This document shows, piece after piece, positions 5,448 through 7,502 of a DNA stretch of 7,502 nt (position 1 is the stretch's first letter; each line of letters begins with the position of its first letter). The position numbers and the translations under genes are program-made. This stretch comes from an uncultured Eubacteriales bacterium (GTDB lineage: Bacteria > Bacillota > Clostridia > Christensenellales > UBA1242): assembly GCA_948971535.1 (NCBI GenBank), contig CARFEX010000036.1, positions 1 through 7,502 of the forward strand, read 5' to 3'. The notes below the pieces were generated by a model that did no database searches, was not told the origin of the DNA, and saw only the letters and a list, made by a program, of their open reading frames with translations.

Positions 5448-5840
5448 ATGGCTACAAGAATTAGACAAAAGGCTGAAAGACGTAAAGCTAACAAAGACCA
5501 ACGTCCTTTCGCTAAAGCAAAGTACATTAAAATGAGCCCTTCTAAAGTTGCTATTGTTCTCGATAAAATCCGTGGACAAAAAGCTGAAAGCGCTGTTGCT
5601 ATACTTGAGTATATGCCTGATTCAGCTGCTTTCGAATGTCTTAAAGTTCTCAAGTCTGCTATCGCTAACGCAGAGAACAACAAGGGCATGAACGTAGACA
5701 ACCTCTTCGTTGCAGAGTGCTACGCAACTTCTGGTCCTCTTCTCAAGAGAATCGCTTACAGAGCAAGAGGAAGAGCGGACAGAATTCTTAAAAAGACTGC
5801 ACATATCACTATCGTGCTTGATGAAGTAGTAGGAGGCTAA
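5448..5840 (+). CDS. rplV: Large-subunit ribosomal protein uL22
   Basis: uL22 binds all 23S rRNA domains, and its long beta-hairpin lines the exit tunnel opposite uL4, where macrolide-resistance changes are known. At 130 aa it is about 20 residues longer than the 110-aa E. coli protein because of a basic N-terminal extension (ATRIRQKAERRKANKDQRPF, 2-21), a form I associate with Clostridia. The core is clear: AKYIKMSPSKVAIVLDKIRG (24-43), LKSAIANAENNKGM (68-81), LFVAECY (86-92) and the hairpin GPLLKRIAYRARGRADRILKK (96-116). The binding site is GAGGTGA (5438-5444), 10 nt after rpsS. The C-terminal Val-Val-Gly-Gly is encoded by the rpsC binding site AGGAGG. Confidence 0.97.
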   Translation: MATRIRQKAERRKANKDQRPFAKAKYIKMSPSKVAIVLDKIRGQKAESAVAILEYMPDSAAFECLKVLKSAIANAENNKGMNVDNLFVAECYATSGPLLKRIAYRARGRADRILKKTAHITIVLDEVVGG

Positions 5841-5842
5841 AA

Positions 5843-6514
5843 ATGGGACAAAAAGTTAGTCCAATCGGACTTAGAATTGGTGTAAATAAAGATTGGGAAT
5901 CTACTTGGTATGCTGACAAAAAAACTTTTGCAGCAAACATTAAAGAGGACCAAGATATCCGTAACTTTTTGAAGAAAAAGTATAGCGCTTGTGCTATTTC
6001 AAAAATTACTATTGAAAGAACTGAAAACAAGCTTATTATCAATATCTTTACAGGTAAGCCTGGAATGATTATTGGTTCAAAAGGTGCAGGAATTGAGGTC
6101 ATCAAGAAAGAAATCACAAAACTTGTTAGACCTGTTAAAACTCTTTTAATCAATGTAAAAGAAATCAAAAAACCAGACCTTGATGCTCAACTCGTTGCAG
6201 AAAGCATTGCGGAACAACTCGAAAAACGTGTTGCTGGAAAACGTGCTTTAAAACAAGCTCTTCAAAGAGTTATGAAAGCTGGTGCAAAGGGCTGTAGAGT
6301 TCAAATGTGCGGAGTTGTTAAAGTTTCTGACAAAGCTATGACTGAAAAATATATGGAAGGTAGTTTGCCTCTTCAAACTATTCGTGCCGATATCGATTAT
6401 GGTGTAGCTGCTGCTCATACTGCAGGCGGAAAAATTGGCGTTAAGTGCTGGATTTATAAAGGTGAAATCCTTCAATCTAAAAAATCGTCTGACAAGAAAG
6501 GAGGACAAGAATAA
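5843..6514 (+). CDS. rpsC: Small-subunit ribosomal protein uS3
   Basis: uS3 lies at the mRNA entry channel of the 30S subunit and has mRNA-unwinding activity together with uS4 and uS5. The 223-aa protein starts with GQKVSPIGLRIGVNKDWES (2-20). It carries a type II KH domain with the GxxG loop Gly78-Ser-Lys-Gly81 inside GKPGMIIGSKGAGIE (71-85), and ends with the C-terminal domain RADIDYGVAAAHTAGGKIGVKCWIYKGEIL. The gap from rplV is 2 nt and the binding site AGGAGG (5831-5836) is inside rplV. The stop codon overlaps the rplP start as TAATG, and the tail Lys-Lys-Gly-Gly-Gln-Glu is encoded by the rplP binding site. The identification is secure. Confidence 0.98.
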   Translation: MGQKVSPIGLRIGVNKDWESTWYADKKTFAANIKEDQDIRNFLKKKYSACAISKITIERTENKLIINIFTGKPGMIIGSKGAGIEVIKKEITKLVRPVKTLLINVKEIKKPDLDAQLVAESIAEQLEKRVAGKRALKQALQRVMKAGAKGCRVQMCGVVKVSDKAMTEKYMEGSLPLQTIRADIDYGVAAAHTAGGKIGVKCWIYKGEILQSKKSSDKKGGQE

Positions 6515-6951
6515 TGTTAATGCCAAAGAGAGTTAAGAGAAGAAAAGTTTTCAGAGGCAGAATGACTGGTAAAGCTAACAGAGGTAACACTCTTGCTTAC
6601 GGTTCTTACGGAATCGTTGCAACTGAGCCTTGCTGGATTAAATCAAATCAAATCGAAGCTGCTCGTATCGCTATGACTAGATATATTAGACGTGGTGGTA
6701 AAGTTTGGATTAAGATTTTCCCAGACAAGCCTGTTACTAAAAAGCCTGCAGAAACTCGTATGGGTTCTGGTAAAGGTTCACCTGAATTTTGGGTTGCTGT
6801 AGTTAAGCCTGGCAGAGTTCTCTTTGAAATCGAAGGTGTTGCTGAAGCAACTGCTAAGGAAGCTTTAAGACTTGCTGGTCACAAACTTCCTTGCAAAGTT
6901 AAATTTGTTAAAAAAGAAGAAGATAAAGGAGGCGTGAAAGATGAAAATTAG
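6514..6951 (+). CDS. rplP: Large-subunit ribosomal protein uL16
   Basis: uL16 is a late-assembling 50S protein beside the A-site tRNA, needed for an active peptidyl transferase centre. Of two close ATGs (6514 and 6520) I choose 6514: it gives MLMPKRVKRRK, matching the family's MLxPKR start, and lies nine bases after AAAGGAGG (6497-6504). Landmarks are RGRMTGKANRGN (14-25), ATEPCWIKSNQIEAARIAM (36-54), KIFPDKPVTKKPAETRMGSGKG (67-88) and GHKLPCKVKFV (122-132). Arg82 is the equivalent of the arginine hydroxylated in E. coli. The 145-aa length is at the upper end of the bacterial range. The extra tail (KKEEDKGGVKDEN) overlaps rpmC by 11 nt and encodes its binding site. Confidence 0.97.
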   Translation: MLMPKRVKRRKVFRGRMTGKANRGNTLAYGSYGIVATEPCWIKSNQIEAARIAMTRYIRRGGKVWIKIFPDKPVTKKPAETRMGSGKGSPEFWVAVVKPGRVLFEIEGVAEATAKEALRLAGHKLPCKVKFVKKEEDKGGVKDEN

Positions 6952-7162
6952 TGAAATTCAAAATCTCTCAATCGCAGAGCTTGAAGCTAAACTTAAAGAA
7001 CTTAATTCTGAACTTTTTAATCTTCGTTTTTCACATGCTACCAGAAGTCTTACTAATCCTAAACAAATGACTAATGTGAAGAAGGATATCGCTAGAGTTA
7101 AAACTGTTATCAGAGAAAAGGAAATTGCGGCTGCCGCTAATGGAGGAAACAATGGAAAATAG
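6941..7162 (+). CDS. rpmC: Large-subunit ribosomal protein uL29
   Basis: uL29 is a small two-helix protein next to uL23 at the exit-tunnel mouth. The body is typical: the first helix LSIAELEAKLKELNSELFNLRF (9-30), then SHATRSLTNPKQMTNVKKDIARVKTVIREKE (31-61). At 73 aa it exceeds the usual 65 or so because of an Ala/Gly/Asn tail (AAAANGGNNGK). That tail corresponds to the binding site and first codons of rpsQ, so it looks like a by-product of the overlap. AAAGGAGG (6925-6932) lies eight bases before the ATG. The gene overlaps both neighbours by 11 nt. The identification is secure. Confidence 0.96.
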   Translation: MKISEIQNLSIAELEAKLKELNSELFNLRFSHATRSLTNPKQMTNVKKDIARVKTVIREKEIAAAANGGNNGK

Positions 7163-7412
7163 AAATATGAGAATAGCTAGAGAAGGCGTTGTAGTAAGCG
7201 CTGGCAAAATGGATAAAACCGTTGTTGTTAAAGTTGTTTCTAGAGTAAAAAGCCCTATTTATAAAAAAGTCGTTCAAAGAACTAAAAAGTTCAAAGCTCA
7301 TGATGAAAAGAACGAATGCGGAATTGGTGATACAGTTCGCATTATGGAAACTCGTCCTATCAGTAAAGATAAGTATTTCCGTGTTGTTGAAATCATTGAG
7401 AAAGCTAAGTAA
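7152..7412 (+). CDS. rpsQ: Small-subunit ribosomal protein uS17
   Basis: uS17 is a primary 16S rRNA-binding OB-fold protein in the body of the 30S subunit. I start it at ATG 7152, five bases after GGAGG (7142-7146), giving 86 aa, a normal family length. The frame is open further left to TTG 7125 and ATG 7140, but those starts lack a binding site and would add residues unlike the family. Diagnostic parts are AREGVVVSAGKMDKTVVVKV (9-28), SPIYKKVVQRTKKFKAHDE (34-52), NECGIGDTVRIMETRPISK (54-72) and the C-terminal FRVVEIIEKAK. The segment VVSAGKMDKT has one residue more than the common VVSDKMDKT. The first 11 nt overlap the end of rpmC. Confidence 0.96.
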   Translation: MENRNMRIAREGVVVSAGKMDKTVVVKVVSRVKSPIYKKVVQRTKKFKAHDEKNECGIGDTVRIMETRPISKDKYFRVVEIIEKAK

Positions 7413-7423
7413 GGAGGAGCGCT

Positions 7424-7502
7424 ATGATTATACCTCAAACTAGATTAAAAGTTGCTGACAACACTGGTGCAAAAGAAATTATGTGTATCAGAGTTCTTGG
7501 TG
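7424..7502 (+). CDS. rplN: Large-subunit ribosomal protein uL14 (5' end only)
   Basis: The first 26 codons, beginning MIIPQTRLKVADNTGAKEIM and continuing CIRVLG, match the highly conserved uL14 N-terminus. The frame runs off the right edge of the window; the full protein is normally about 122 aa. AAGGAGG (7410-7416) overlaps the rpsQ stop codon and lies seven bases before ATG 7424. In the usual gene order this is where the spc gene block joins the S10 block. With an 11-nt gap and no terminator, the two blocks appear to be one transcript here. Confidence 0.96.
   Translation, partial: MIIPQTRLKVADNTGAKEIMCIRVLG

Noticed and set aside
2626..6526. Long open frames opposite the ribosomal genes, for example 2626-3144, 3240-3812 and 5264-5701 on the minus strand
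   Set aside because: They are antisense to clearly identified ribosomal genes, lack binding sites and give low-complexity translations.
7125..7151. Longer rpsQ starting at TTG 7125 or ATG 7140
   Set aside because: No binding site for either start, the added residues do not fit the uS17 family, and GGAGG at 7142-7146 points to ATG 7152.

Overview
The window is a stretch of low-GC Firmicutes-type chromosome, most likely from the Clostridia. This rests on strong AGGAGG-type ribosome binding sites, AT-rich intergenic DNA, a YqzL-like/recO pair, a uL22 with a basic N-terminal extension, and uL4/uL16 sequences of clostridial character. It is vertically inherited housekeeping DNA, and I see no transposase, phage, CRISPR or tRNA signal.

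Left part (1-970): a small gene of 59 codons (39-218) resembling the YqzL family sits 2 nt upstream of recO (221-943). RecO keeps its four-cysteine zinc site. A weak intrinsic terminator overlaps the recO stop codon.

Middle part (970-2398): a 220-codon gene of unknown function (1106-1768) lies on the minus strand, convergent with recO. It has its own promoter (1798-1826) and a good terminator that folds over its own stop codon. The next 320 bases are very AT-rich and non-coding. They hold an inverted repeat (1891-1924) and lead into a strong promoter (2147-2175) with A-tracts upstream of its -35 box. About 217 nt of GC-richer, hairpin-forming leader RNA then precede rpsJ.

Right part (2399-7502): the S10 ribosomal protein operon in canonical order, rpsJ-rplC-rplD-rplW-rplB-rpsS-rplV-rpsC-rplP-rpmC-rpsQ, running into rplN, which is cut by the window edge. 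Genes are separated by 19 nt or less, and several overlap by 1 or 11 nt with the next ribosome binding site inside the upstream gene. The set is therefore probably one transcript driven from 2147-2175 and translationally coupled in places. The products are components of both ribosomal subunits.

The most promising under-described element is the structured rpsJ leader, which contains a long-range helix and mutually exclusive pairings, as expected of an autoregulatory ribosomal-protein leader. The orphan minus-strand gene and a Pro-to-Lys change beside the key histidine of uL2 are secondary leads. No wholly new system is evident.
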